Below, piece by piece: positions 8,284 through 16,984 of a DNA stretch of 64,000 nt. The stretch spans positions 1-64,000 of the forward strand of contig CANFBW010000003.1 of assembly GCA_947444925.1 (NCBI GenBank). Direction: 5' to 3'. Under the pieces are notes generated by a model. That model was not told the origin of the DNA, did not search any database, and saw only the letters and a list, made by a program, of their open reading frames with translations. The translations under genes and the position numbers were made by a program. Origin of the DNA: Flavobacteriales bacterium (GTDB lineage Bacteria; Bacteroidota; Bacteroidia; Flavobacteriales_C; GCA-002722245). The number at the start of each line of letters is the position of its first letter. The first letter of the stretch is position 1.

Positions 8284-9273
8284 ATGAAGGGAAAAATTTT
8301 AGTTACCGGCGCCGATGGTTTTATCGGAAGTCATTTGGTAGAACATCTTATAAAAAATGGTTATCCGGTTAAGGCTTTCGTGTACTATAATTCTTTTAAC
8401 TCCTATGGTTGGTTGGATACGATTGACAAATCGGTGTTGAAGGATGTTGAGTTTTTTGCTGGCGATGTGCGCGATCCCAACGGAGTGCGTGTGGCCATGG
8501 AAGGATGCGAATCAGTAATGCATTTGGCGGCGCTCATTGCAATTCCTTACAGTTACCATTCTCCCGATAGTTATGTGGATACGAACATCAAAGGAACTTT
8601 AAACATATTGCAGGCTGCAAAACAATTGAAAACAAAAAGGGTTTTAGTAACTTCTACTTCTGAAGTATATGGTACTGCACAGTATGTTCCTATTGATGAA
8701 AAACATCCTTTTCAGGGACAATCACCCTATAGCGCTTCCAAGATAGGTGCTGATAGGATGTCGGAATCTTTTTTCAAAAGCTTTGAATTGCCGGTAACGA
8801 TTGTGCGTCCTTTCAATACTTTTGGTCCACGCCAAAGTGCGCGAGCGGTGATTCCAACGATCATTACTCAGTTGTTGAATAACGTAACAGAAATCAAGTT
8901 GGGAGATCTTACACCAACGCGTGATTTGTTGTATGTAAAAGACACGATAGATGGATTTTTAAAAATTGCAGAATCACCAAAAACAATTGGTGAGGAAGTA
9001 AACATCGCTACACAAAGTGAAATAACAGTAGGTGCTCTTGCTCAAAAACTAATTGATTTGATTAATCCTCAAGCGCGAATAGTACAAGAAGAACAACGCC
9101 TTCGTCCTTCAAAAAGTGAGGTTTTCCGACTGTATGGATCCAATGAAAAAATAATGAAATTGACCGATTGGAAGCAGCAGTATTCTTTCGATCAAGCGAT
9201 AAAAGAAACAGTAGGGTGGTTTTCTAATTCAGAAAATTTAAAACAGTACAAACACGACATTTACAATATTTAA
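8284..9273 (+). CDS. legB: NAD-dependent NDP-sugar 4,6-dehydratase
   Basis: An extended SDR enzyme of 329 residues. The NAD-binding start is 'ILVTGADGFIGSHLVEHL', the catalytic centre includes 'TSTSEVYGTA' and the Tyr-Lys pair in 'SPYSASKIGADRM', and 'VRPFNTFGPRQSARAVIPT' follows. This combination matches LegB/PglF-like short dehydratases that form 4-keto-6-deoxy sugars. In the pathway it converts GDP-GlcNAc to the 4-keto-6-deoxy intermediate used by the aminotransferase that follows 3 bases downstream. The nucleotide preference (GDP or UDP) is inferred from the neighbouring PtmE-like gene. Confidence 0.9.
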   Translation: MKGKILVTGADGFIGSHLVEHLIKNGYPVKAFVYYNSFNSYGWLDTIDKSVLKDVEFFAGDVRDPNGVRVAMEGCESVMHLAALIAIPYSYHSPDSYVDTNIKGTLNILQAAKQLKTKRVLVTSTSEVYGTAQYVPIDEKHPFQGQSPYSASKIGADRMSESFFKSFELPVTIVRPFNTFGPRQSARAVIPTIITQLLNNVTEIKLGDLTPTRDLLYVKDTIDGFLKIAESPKTIGEEVNIATQSEITVGALAQKLIDLINPQARIVQEEQRLRPSKSEVFRLYGSNEKIMKLTDWKQQYSFDQAIKETVGWFSNSENLKQYKHDIYNI

Positions 9274-9276
9274 AAA

Positions 9277-10437
9277 GTGGAAAAATCATTTATTCCTTTA
9301 TCTGTTCCTAATATTTCAGGAAATGAATTAAAATATGTCAGCGAAACTATTGAGACCGGATGGGTGTCTTCTGTTGGATCGTACGTTGATACTTTTGAAA
9401 AAAAATTTGCAGAATACGTTGGGGTGAAACATGCTGTTGCTGTTGTGAATGGTACAGCTGCATTGCACGTTTCTTTGATTGTTGCAGGGGTTGAGCAAGG
9501 TGATGAAGTATTGCTTCCAAATCTCACTTTTATTGCGCCTGTGAATGCGGTGATGTACTGTAAGGCTATTCCAGTTTTTATTGATTCAGAATGGTCAACG
9601 CTTGGCATGAATCCTTCCGTTATTTGTTCTTTTATTGAGGAGCAAACAGATTTTATTGATGGCTGGACTGTCAATAAAAGAACGGGAAGAAAAATAAAGG
9701 CTATAGTCCCAATGCATACGCTTGGTTTTCCTGTTGCTTTAAGAGCATTTGCTAAATTGTGTAAAGCAAGAAACATAGTCGTTATAGAAGATGCGTCAGA
9801 AAGTTTAGGAAGTAGTTATTATGATATAAAGACTGGTGCGCTGGGTGATTTTGGATGTTTTAGTTTCAATGGAAATAAAATAATTACCACCGGAGGTGGA
9901 GGAATGATTACAACGAATAATGATGCGTTTGCAAAAAGGGCAAAGCATATAAGTACCACTGCAAAAACAGATGGGGTTTACTTTGATCATGATGAAGTAG
10001 GATACAATTATAGAATGGTTAATGTGCTTGCCGCTTTGGGTGTGGCGCAATTGGAAAGGGCAGATGAGTTTATAGAAATTAAAAGAAAAAATTTTAAAAC
10101 ATATCAAAAATTGCTGGGTGATCATCCGTATTTCTTTTTGCATGAGGAACCACTTAATTGTACTTCGAATTATTGGATGTACGCTTTAGTTTTAAAAAAA
10201 GAATGTCCTTTGACTATTGATGAATTGATTCAGCTTTTTACTGTCGAAAATATTCAGGTTCGCCCCATCTGGAAACTCATGTCAAAGCTTGAAATGTTTA
10301 AGCAGTATGAGCTAGTTGGCAATGGCGAGGCTTTTGATATTTGCAATAGAGTGCTAAATATACCATGTTCCACGGGGATGTCAGATGATCAGATTCAAAG
10401 GGTAGTAGAAGTATTGTGTAAAACCATCAAAGCATGA
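9277..10437 (+). CDS. legC: PLP-dependent sugar aminotransferase (LegC family)
   Basis: A DegT/DnrJ/EryC1-family aminotransferase of 386 residues. The start is a GTG giving 'EKSFIPLSVPNISGNELKYV'. Typical features are 'TGWVSSVGSYVDTFEKKFAE', 'AVVNGTAALHVSL', 'EDASESLGSSY', the internal-aldimine lysine in 'FSFNGNKIITTGGGGM', and 'VGYNYRMVNVLAALGVAQLE'. It should place an amino group on C4 of the 4-keto sugar made by LegB, using glutamate. The long insertion before 'KAIVPMHTLGFPVAL' is typical of LegC-type members. It overlaps legF by four bases (ATGA). Confidence 0.9.
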   Translation: MEKSFIPLSVPNISGNELKYVSETIETGWVSSVGSYVDTFEKKFAEYVGVKHAVAVVNGTAALHVSLIVAGVEQGDEVLLPNLTFIAPVNAVMYCKAIPVFIDSEWSTLGMNPSVICSFIEEQTDFIDGWTVNKRTGRKIKAIVPMHTLGFPVALRAFAKLCKARNIVVIEDASESLGSSYYDIKTGALGDFGCFSFNGNKIITTGGGGMITTNNDAFAKRAKHISTTAKTDGVYFDHDEVGYNYRMVNVLAALGVAQLERADEFIEIKRKNFKTYQKLLGDHPYFFLHEEPLNCTSNYWMYALVLKKECPLTIDELIQLFTVENIQVRPIWKLMSKLEMFKQYELVGNGEAFDICNRVLNIPCSTGMSDDQIQRVVEVLCKTIKA

Positions 10438-11120
10438 AAACATTATTCATTATTACCGCCCGAGGAGGTTCGAAAGGAATTCCCAAAAAGAACATTAGGT
10501 ATTTGTGTGGAAAACCTTTGATAGGTTATTCTATTGATATTGCGAAACAATTTGCTGCTAACGATTCTATTTGTGTATCGACAGACAGCGAAGAAATAAA
10601 AAAAGTAGTGGAAGAGTATGGATTGAAGGTGCCTTTTTTGCGTCCTACAGAATTGGCGCAAGATGGTTCCGGTAGTTTTGAAGTGTTGCAACATGCGATT
10701 TCTTATTACGAAGGTAAAGGGATGCACTACGACGCGGTGGTATTGTTGCAACCTACTTCGCCATTGAGAGAAACACATCATATTCAGGAAGCTGTGGATG
10801 TGTTTGTTAAATCAGGGGGTGATGGTGTGTGTTCTGTTAAAATTGCAGAAGCAACACCATCGTACAAATTGTATTACGAAGTGAATGATCGATTGGTAAA
10901 GTGTGAAAATGTTGATGTGATACAAAGGCAAATGGCTTCGCTGGTTTATCAGGTTAATGGATCGGTGTACGTGTTTAATCCAAGGATTTTCAAGCAGTAT
11001 AAATCTTTTGGAGAAGTATCTATGACAAAATATTTAATGACAAAAGAATATTCGTTTGACATTGATGATGAAATAGATTGGAAGATATGTGAGCTTTTGC
11101 TCAATGACAAAAATAAATAA
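10434..11120 (+). CDS. legF: CMP-nonulosonate cytidylyltransferase (LegF/NeuA family)
   Basis: A 228-residue cytidylyltransferase that activates the 9-carbon sugar with CTP for transfer. The N-terminus 'LFIITARGGSKGIPKKNIR' is the CTP-binding motif of NeuA/LegF/PseF proteins. 'VSTDSEEIKKV', 'VVLLQPTSPLRETHHI' and 'FDIDDEIDWKICE' are the other family landmarks. It closes the pathway operon. Its product, presumably CMP-legionaminic acid, would be the donor for the transferase candidates at 11177 and 16985. Whether the sugar is legionaminic or sialic acid is decided by the gene set, not by this protein. Confidence 0.92.
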   Translation: MKTLFIITARGGSKGIPKKNIRYLCGKPLIGYSIDIAKQFAANDSICVSTDSEEIKKVVEEYGLKVPFLRPTELAQDGSGSFEVLQHAISYYEGKGMHYDAVVLLQPTSPLRETHHIQEAVDVFVKSGGDGVCSVKIAEATPSYKLYYEVNDRLVKCENVDVIQRQMASLVYQVNGSVYVFNPRIFKQYKSFGEVSMTKYLMTKEYSFDIDDEIDWKICELLLNDKNK

Positions 11121-11176
11121 TGCGATTGTTGACTATAATACTTTCGGCGTTTGAAAATTAGTGAGTGATTAACAAG

Positions 11177-12697
11177 ATGATTAAAGAAAATTTTAACGAA
11201 CTTATTTCATTTCAAGAAAAGTGTAAGTCTTTTACCTTTCGATGCAAAGAGTTGGAGTTATTTCCTTTTTTACGAATAATAATTGGGTACAATGACGACT
11301 TGCAGTGCGGAAAACTAGAGGGTGATGAAATTGGACGTTTCACTAAAAAAAAGTTTAAGCAAAAAATAGGGGCTTTTCTTTACTATTTAAAAAAATCAAA
11401 GAGTTGGTCAATAGGCCCGTCGGTGAAATTTCCTCGCCAGTATTCAAAGAATAAAATCATTGTTTTTTCTTCTGACGCTCACCAGTTAGCAACTAACGGT
11501 GCGCATGCCTATTTTAATACGTGGATGTCGCCTCTTGAACTATGTTTTGACAAAATCGGATACTCTTACAAGCATTATAAATTAACCAATAATGAACTTT
11601 ATTGTGGGGGCGAATATGTGACTTCATTTACACGTTTTTCATGGTTGGTGGAAATTAAATTGGCATGGACTAATTTGGTTAATGCTTTTGGAGGCAATGC
11701 TTCAACTGTTGAAAATATTGAGGGAATTAGGGAGTTGTGGCAGCTCTTGAATCATTCAAAAATGGGTGTCACAGTGACGCTTGGAGCGCTTTCGGAAAGA
11801 GTTGAAATGTTAAATTTGAAAGTTAATTATTATCAGCGATTTTTTAAAGAAAGTAAGCCAGAGATAGTGTTTGTTTATGCCTATTATGCTGATTACTTTT
11901 TGCCAATTGTTTACGCTGCAAAATCTTTGGGAATAAAGGTGGTGGATGTTCAGCATGGTGTAATTGGCAGGGAACATTTTGCTTATACACATTGGAATGG
12001 AATAGAAAAAAAACAAATGAATTTTATTCCTGATTATTTCTTGACTTGGGATAGAAAAGTGACTCAATATATAAATGATTTTTCATCAGAGATATGCACT
12101 GCAGTAACTGTTGCTAATTTGTACACTGCATACAAAATTGCACTGCAAAAAAAACAAGTAAACCTTGAATGTATGTTGGGTCATGGTGTTGCAATGAAAC
12201 ATCATATTTTAGTTACTTCTGGTTCAAGAAAAATACCTTCGCCACTGCTGCAAATAATCAATAATGTCAAGGATGTTTTTTGGCACATAAAACTGCATCC
12301 GAGATATACCGATGACGAAAAATTATTATTTTATCATGAGACAATAAATAATATAAATGCAAAAATATATTCGAAGAACGAGGTTGATTTGTATCAATTG
12401 TTAGAGCTTTGTCAGTTACATCTTACAGAGGAATCTGCAGTTGCTATTGAGGCGGATCAATTAGGGTTGAACACAATAGTTTTTTCGGAATCTGGTAAAG
12501 ATTGTTTTTCTAATTATATAGAAGAAGGTCGTTTCATCTATTGCAATTGTGCGAATACTGAAGCGTTCATAGCGCTTCTGCAAGATGAACATTTATTTCA
12601 AAAGAGACAAATAGGCGCAATTCCAACTGTGGAAGAAAGCGCTGAAAAAATTGAAGATTTTCTTATCTACAGTTTGAAATCTAGTAGGACGATTTAA
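11177..12697 (+). CDS. QHG/HP-motif protein, candidate nonulosonic acid transferase (copy A)
   Basis: An approximately 506-residue soluble protein of a family I cannot name. It is paralogous to the protein at 16985 along its length. Shared landmarks are the N-terminal 'ELELFPFLRI', 'VVDVQHGVIG' (QHG near residue 258), 'PDYFLTWDRK', 'IKLHPRYTDD' (HP near 372) and 'HLTEESAVAIEAD' (near 418). The QHG-HP and HP-Ser spacings are nearly equal in both copies. An HP motif followed about 45 residues later by serine is a feature of several GT-B bacterial sialyltransferase families that use CMP donors. A role in transferring the CMP-nonulosonate made upstream is therefore inferred. A GTG at 11165 is an alternative start; the ATG at 11177 aligns with the paralogue. 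Confidence 0.6.
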   Translation: MIKENFNELISFQEKCKSFTFRCKELELFPFLRIIIGYNDDLQCGKLEGDEIGRFTKKKFKQKIGAFLYYLKKSKSWSIGPSVKFPRQYSKNKIIVFSSDAHQLATNGAHAYFNTWMSPLELCFDKIGYSYKHYKLTNNELYCGGEYVTSFTRFSWLVEIKLAWTNLVNAFGGNASTVENIEGIRELWQLLNHSKMGVTVTLGALSERVEMLNLKVNYYQRFFKESKPEIVFVYAYYADYFLPIVYAAKSLGIKVVDVQHGVIGREHFAYTHWNGIEKKQMNFIPDYFLTWDRKVTQYINDFSSEICTAVTVANLYTAYKIALQKKQVNLECMLGHGVAMKHHILVTSGSRKIPSPLLQIINNVKDVFWHIKLHPRYTDDEKLLFYHETINNINAKIYSKNEVDLYQLLELCQLHLTEESAVAIEADQLGLNTIVFSESGKDCFSNYIEEGRFIYCNCANTEAFIALLQDEHLFQKRQIGAIPTVEESAEKIEDFLIYSLKSSRTI

Positions 12698-12708
12698 GGC
12701 GGTCGCAG

Positions 12709-13902
12709 TTAATCCTTTGTTCCCTTCCCATCGATGCGATGTTTTTGTTTCCACTCACCATTGATTTTTTCCCACAAATGAGGAGATCTCCATGAATCTA
12801 TTACCACGTGAAATTCTTCCTCAGTAAGATCAATGTATTTTAAAAACACGTCAAAGTATTTTTTGGGGAATTCGCCATCGAATTTGGAAATCAATGCGAT
12901 TCCTTCGTTGCGAGTAAGGTGTCCATCTCTGATTTCGTGTGCAGTGTCTGATGTTGCTCTTCCTAAGCAAAACTTAATGTAGGCTAGGTAGTAGTGAAAG
13001 CCATCTATTTGATCATCTAAACCAGCGTATTTTTGATAGGTGCCTTCAATTCTTTCCGGATTTGCTTTGAATCCTGTGTTTTCAACGCAGTAGTAATAGT
13101 TTTCTTGCGGAATCCATTTTTTATAGTACCCATAAAAATGGATTTCTGTTCCAATTTTCTCAAGATCTTCAATCTCGGGTGATAAATAAGGAACAATATT
13201 TTTTTTGTCAATACCGTATTTAGTCAAGTCTTCGGGTGCGATACCTGAAAAATAATGTTTGACGTGATCGCTTTTGTAATTTCGTTGCGGATTAAATGCG
13301 TTTTTCATATCGCCACCATATTCCACTTCTCCATTTTCACCATACATAATCAATGGAATGCCAAAGTTTTTGGCGATTTGCATAGGATAGTTGGTTTGTC
13401 CGTAGATAAAGGGTTGAAATGGATCTCCTAAAATTTCAAAAGACAATTTCGTCATTTTTCGGTGCGTTTCTCCAGGAGCTGAACCACAGATGTTGTAGAG
13501 ATCTCCTATTCTAATCATGTTTTGCAAATTCTGAAAACCAATTTCTGTATATATGTGAGGAGCCCAAGTAACAGTAAGTGGATTCATGTTGTATTTGTGT
13601 TTCAGCTCGTGGGCAATATACGCACTGTCTTTCCCACCGCTGCAAGGCACAATTACATCAAATGAACCATCTTTTTTTCTGAATCTATTGCACAGATCCA
13701 TGAGTTCCTTTTCGCGTTCACTCCAATTGATTTTGTTTTTTTTGAACTCAGCAAAATTACATGCTGAGCAAACGCCATTTTCATCTAAACTTATTCGTGG
13801 TCGTTGGTTCGAAATTGTACAAGTCACACAGTATTTAACTTCTAGAGGAAGATTGTATAATGAAGTGAGGTTTTTTTGTTCAATCTTGGTAATAAGACTC
13901 AT
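12709..13902 (-). CDS. wbuX: N-acetyl sugar amidotransferase, WbuX/PseA/WbpG type (copy 1)
   Basis: An ATP-dependent amidotransferase that uses ammonia to turn an N-acetyl group of a sugar into an acetamidino group. It has an N-terminal zinc-finger-like cysteine set ('CVTCTISNQRPR' and 'GVCSACNFAEF') and the PP-loop 'VPCSGGKDSAYIAHEL' near residue 85. Also visible are 'PLTVTWAPHIYTEIGFQN' and the 'NPQRNYKSDHV' region. Together these match the WbuX family. It is 255 bases downstream of wbuY on the same strand, so wbuZ-wbuY-wbuX may be one unit supplying ammonia through WbuY. A second copy lies at 15754. The 255-base gap is AT-rich and shows no gene. Confidence 0.9.
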   Translation of the reverse strand: MSLITKIEQKNLTSLYNLPLEVKYCVTCTISNQRPRISLDENGVCSACNFAEFKKNKINWSEREKELMDLCNRFRKKDGSFDVIVPCSGGKDSAYIAHELKHKYNMNPLTVTWAPHIYTEIGFQNLQNMIRIGDLYNICGSAPGETHRKMTKLSFEILGDPFQPFIYGQTNYPMQIAKNFGIPLIMYGENGEVEYGGDMKNAFNPQRNYKSDHVKHYFSGIAPEDLTKYGIDKKNIVPYLSPEIEDLEKIGTEIHFYGYYKKWIPQENYYYCVENTGFKANPERIEGTYQKYAGLDDQIDGFHYYLAYIKFCLGRATSDTAHEIRDGHLTRNEGIALISKFDGEFPKKYFDVFLKYIDLTEEEFHVVIDSWRSPHLWEKINGEWKQKHRIDGKGTKD

Positions 13903-14157
13903 TTTACTCGACTTTTAGTTTTTACGATGGTAAATATATGATTATTTAGGTCTGCCATTTGTTTTACTTAAAATGTGTTAGTCAATAATAGTTAAAATTA
14001 CATCTTATTTGTCGAGACTGGTTAAATTGGTTGCTTTTCTAACATTATTTTGTTTTTGTGTTAGCACAGAAACCTATTTTAAATACTGTTTGATGCAGGG
14101 TATATTAAATTCTAAATACGGCATTAATCGTCATTTTCAAAAAGCATTCAATAAGAA

Positions 14158-14799
14158 TCACCTTTTGTAAATGAGTTCTTTGTAGTTTTCAAATATTTTT
14201 AATCCTTGAATACCGCTTTTTTCAGGATGAAATTGGATGCCGATCAAATTGTCTTGTACAATAGCAGAACTGTATTTGAAATTGCTATAATCGGTGCTGC
14301 ACAAGATGTTTTGTGTGCTTTTTGTTTTCACATAATTAGAGTGCACAAAATAAAAGTATTCGTTATTTGGAATGTTCTTAAATAACGGGTGGTTGGGCTG
14401 TTCGATGGACACATTGTTCCATGCAATTTGTGGAATAAATCGAGGTTGAGTATTTGTTGTTGATTCTGGGAAACGGAGAACCTCTCCTTCAATCAAGCCA
14501 AGGCCTTGGTGTACTCCAAACTCATTGCTTTGGTCCATAAACAATTGCATTCCAAGGCAAATACCAAAAATATACTTACCGGTGTTGGCGAAATCTTTTA
14601 TTGGTTCAGTCAGATTTTGTATGTACAGTTGTTCAATTGCTAGTGGATAAGCACCAACACCAGGTAAAATCAATGCATCTGCATTTTTTATTTTTTCAGG
14701 ATTGTTAGTGATTTCAACTTCGAGTCCCACTTTTTCACAAGCATGAGCAATGCTGAATAAGTTCCCCATTTTATAGTCGATTAGTGCAACCTTCATCAT
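14158..14799 (-). CDS. wbuY: glutamine amidotransferase, HisH-like, of the sugar amidation system
   Basis: A class I glutaminase of 213 residues. 'KVALIDYKMGNLFSIAHA' is the HisH-type start, 'GICLGMQLF' holds the nucleophilic cysteine, and 'GIQFHPEKSG' the catalytic His and Glu. It hydrolyses glutamine and passes ammonia through the HisF-like partner. In histidine synthesis HisH serves HisF, but here no other his gene is present and the genes sit between two WbuX-type amidotransferases. Ammonia supply for sugar acetamidino formation is therefore the better reading. It starts 1 base after the wbuZ stop, so the two are coupled. Confidence 0.9.
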   Translation of the reverse strand: MMKVALIDYKMGNLFSIAHACEKVGLEVEITNNPEKIKNADALILPGVGAYPLAIEQLYIQNLTEPIKDFANTGKYIFGICLGMQLFMDQSNEFGVHQGLGLIEGEVLRFPESTTNTQPRFIPQIAWNNVSIEQPNHPLFKNIPNNEYFYFVHSNYVKTKSTQNILCSTDYSNFKYSSAIVQDNLIGIQFHPEKSGIQGLKIFENYKELIYKR

Positions 14800-14800
14800 A

Positions 14801-15652
14801 TTAATTCGGTCTTATGTTGATGGATTTCTCAATTAATTTTGCTTTTAAAGCAGGAATGGTGGTCGTTTGAAACATTTTTGTATTCCCTATTTTATTGATA
14901 TACTCAATGTTTCCTTCGCGATAATCATCCGCAGGATCAAATAGTTCTTTGGCAATTTCGTAGTGTAAAATAGATGCAATTGCTGCTCCAGAAACAGATG
15001 TGTTGGTGAGTAGTTTTTCAACATCGTCTGGGCTCCCTGCGCCGCCACTTGCTGTAATATTCATGGTTGCAATTTCACTTACCAGCTTGATAAGCTGGTA
15101 ATCATAACCCTGTCCAGTACCTTCTTGGTCGACAGAGGTGATGATTATTTCTCCAACACCTAAGTTATTCAGTTGCCTGGTCCAGTCCGAGACTTCAAGT
15201 CCTGTGTGCTCTCTTCCATTGTCAGTGAATGCGAGGTATTTCCCATCATTTTGTTTAATAGCTTCTATTGTGACAATGATGGTGGAGGAGCCAAATGTTC
15301 TTACGGCTTCCTCAATAAATTTCGGGTTTTGGATCGCCGCTGTGTTGATGCTCACTCTATCGGCACCAACTCTTAAAGCCTCAGTAATGTCTTTTATTGT
15401 TCTGATGCCACCTGCGACAACCAATGGAATGTGAATTTGTTTTGCGACTCTCTTTATAATGTCATGCAGTGAATTGCGCTCGTACAAAGAAGCTACAGCA
15501 TCTACAAACATCAGCTCATCAGCACCTTGTGCGTAATAATATTCGGCGAATTTCTCTGGTTTCCCCACTATTCTCAGACCTTCCAAATGTATTCCTTTAA
15601 CTAGGTTTGGGCCTTTTATGTCTAATCGGGGAATAATTCGTTTACACTCCAT
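14801..15652 (-). CDS. wbuZ: HisF-like cyclase-fold partner of the sugar amidation system
   Basis: A (beta/alpha)8 HisF homologue of 283 residues, longer than the usual 250 or so because of a C-terminal extension. 'RIIPRLDIKGPNLVKGI' carries the first conserved Asp, 'ELMFVDAVAS' and 'PLVVAGGIRTIKD' follow, and 'GADRVSINTAA' and 'ASGGAGSPDDVEKLL' form phosphate sites. In the strand that carries the second catalytic Asp in biosynthetic HisF (Asp130 in Thermotoga), this protein reads 'VTIEAIKQ', a Glu. That fits a protein kept as an ammonia channel rather than an imidazole-glycerol-phosphate cyclase. It is first in the minus-strand wbuZ-wbuY unit and divergent from the second wbuX. Confidence 0.88.
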   Translation of the reverse strand: MECKRIIPRLDIKGPNLVKGIHLEGLRIVGKPEKFAEYYYAQGADELMFVDAVASLYERNSLHDIIKRVAKQIHIPLVVAGGIRTIKDITEALRVGADRVSINTAAIQNPKFIEEAVRTFGSSTIIVTIEAIKQNDGKYLAFTDNGREHTGLEVSDWTRQLNNLGVGEIIITSVDQEGTGQGYDYQLIKLVSEIATMNITASGGAGSPDDVEKLLTNTSVSGAAIASILHYEIAKELFDPADDYREGNIEYINKIGNTKMFQTTTIPALKAKLIEKSINIRPN

Positions 15653-15753
15653 TTTTTTTTTTGTAAAGGTAATTTATTGTGCAGCAATAATGGAAATTCA
15701 GCATGAATTTAATTAGCTTTACATTTCGCTTTTACTGCAGATAAATTAAGAAA

Positions 15754-16980
15754 ATGACAAATACCCGAGAAAGATATTACGGACTTCCATCAGAGGTCAA
15801 GTTTTGTAAAAAATGTGTGATGTCCAATCAAAGACCTTCCTCTGTTCCTGAATTCAAAAATGTAATTTCAGCAAAAAAACCAACGTTACACATTGCTGAT
15901 GATGGAATTTGTGATGCCTGCAAAATGGCTGAAACTAAAGTTGTGATCGATTGGAAAAAAAGGGAGGAAGAGTTAATTCAATTGCTCGATAAGCACAGAA
16001 GCAAAGATGGTTCATACGATTGTTTGGTGCCTGGGAGTGGAGGGAAAGACAGTGCTATGCAAGCTCATATATTAAAATACAAGTACGGAATGAATCCCTT
16101 GACTTGCACTTGGCCACCTATTTTGTATACTGATTATGGGTACAAAAATTGGAAAAACTGGATTGATAGTGGATTTGATAACATTGCCTATACGCCAAAT
16201 GGAAAGGTAATGAAGTTGCTGACTAAACTGTCTATTGAGAATTTATTACATCCTTTTCAAACCTTCATTTTAGGGCAAAAAAATCTAGCTCCTAAGATTG
16301 CCTCTCGTTACGGAATCAATCTAGTTTTTTATGGAGAAAACGAGGCTGAGTATGGTAATCCGATAGCTGATAATAAAACTTCTCTGCGAGACAAGTCTTT
16401 TTTTAGTTATAAAAATCTTGATGAGATGTATTTAGGAGGAGTCTCTATTGCCGAGTTGAAAGAGAAGTATGGATTGACTTATGGAGATGTGAGCTCATTT
16501 TTGCCGGCGACAGAAGCTGAGATTATGGGCTCCAACATTGACGTTCGATATTTGGGATACTATATGAAATGGAATCCTCAGGAAGTATACTATTATGCCG
16601 TTGAGAATACAGGGTTTAAAGCCCGTCCATTCAGAACGCAAGGAACGTACAGTAAGTATAGCGGAATCGATGATAAAATTGATGATCTTCATTTTTACAC
16701 AACATACGTAAAATTCGGTTTGGGAAGAGCCTCGTATGATGCGTCGCAGGAGATTAGAAACAATCACATTACAAGGGAGGAAGCTGTTGCGCTTGTGGAG
16801 CGTTTTGACGGTGAGTTTCCTGATCGGTATGTCAATGAGATTATGGATTATTTAGATATTCAGCCTGATCATTTTCATACTTTGTGTGATAAATTTCGAT
16901 CGCCTCATTTATGGGGTAAAACGGCTGATGGCAAATCGAAGTTATATCATACTGTTGGAGGCAAGGGACTTGAAGATTAA
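15754..16980 (+). CDS. wbuX: N-acetyl sugar amidotransferase, WbuX/PseA/WbpG type (copy 2)
   Basis: A second amidotransferase of 408 residues, clearly related to the copy at 12709. It has the cysteine set 'CKKCVMSNQRPS' and 'GICDACKMAET', the PP-loop 'VPGSGGKDSAMQAHIL', 'PLTCTWPPILYTDYGYKN', and a C-terminal 'DKFRSPHLWGK'. An insertion of about 12 residues between the two cysteine pairs is absent in copy 1. The two are divergent enough to act on different sugars or positions. It lacks its own glutaminase gene and presumably takes ammonia from the divergent wbuZ-wbuY pair. It is followed after 4 bases by the QHG/HP paralogue, so each wbuX lies next to one such gene. Confidence 0.9.
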   Translation: MTNTRERYYGLPSEVKFCKKCVMSNQRPSSVPEFKNVISAKKPTLHIADDGICDACKMAETKVVIDWKKREEELIQLLDKHRSKDGSYDCLVPGSGGKDSAMQAHILKYKYGMNPLTCTWPPILYTDYGYKNWKNWIDSGFDNIAYTPNGKVMKLLTKLSIENLLHPFQTFILGQKNLAPKIASRYGINLVFYGENEAEYGNPIADNKTSLRDKSFFSYKNLDEMYLGGVSIAELKEKYGLTYGDVSSFLPATEAEIMGSNIDVRYLGYYMKWNPQEVYYYAVENTGFKARPFRTQGTYSKYSGIDDKIDDLHFYTTYVKFGLGRASYDASQEIRNNHITREEAVALVERFDGEFPDRYVNEIMDYLDIQPDHFHTLCDKFRSPHLWGKTADGKSKLYHTVGGKGLED

Positions 16981-16984
16981 CTGA

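Noticed and set aside
9270-9776. 168-codon minus-strand frame inside legC
   Set aside because: Fully covered by a firmly identified aminotransferase on the other strand; no recognisable motif.
13903-14157. Hidden gene or relic in the 255-base gap between wbuX copy 1 and wbuY
   Set aside because: Both strands have frequent stops and no similarity to the neighbouring families was seen; it is AT-rich spacer.
14158-15652. hisH and hisF as part of histidine biosynthesis
   Set aside because: No other his genes are present, the pair sits between two WbuX-type amidotransferases, and the HisF-like protein has Glu at a catalytic Asp site.
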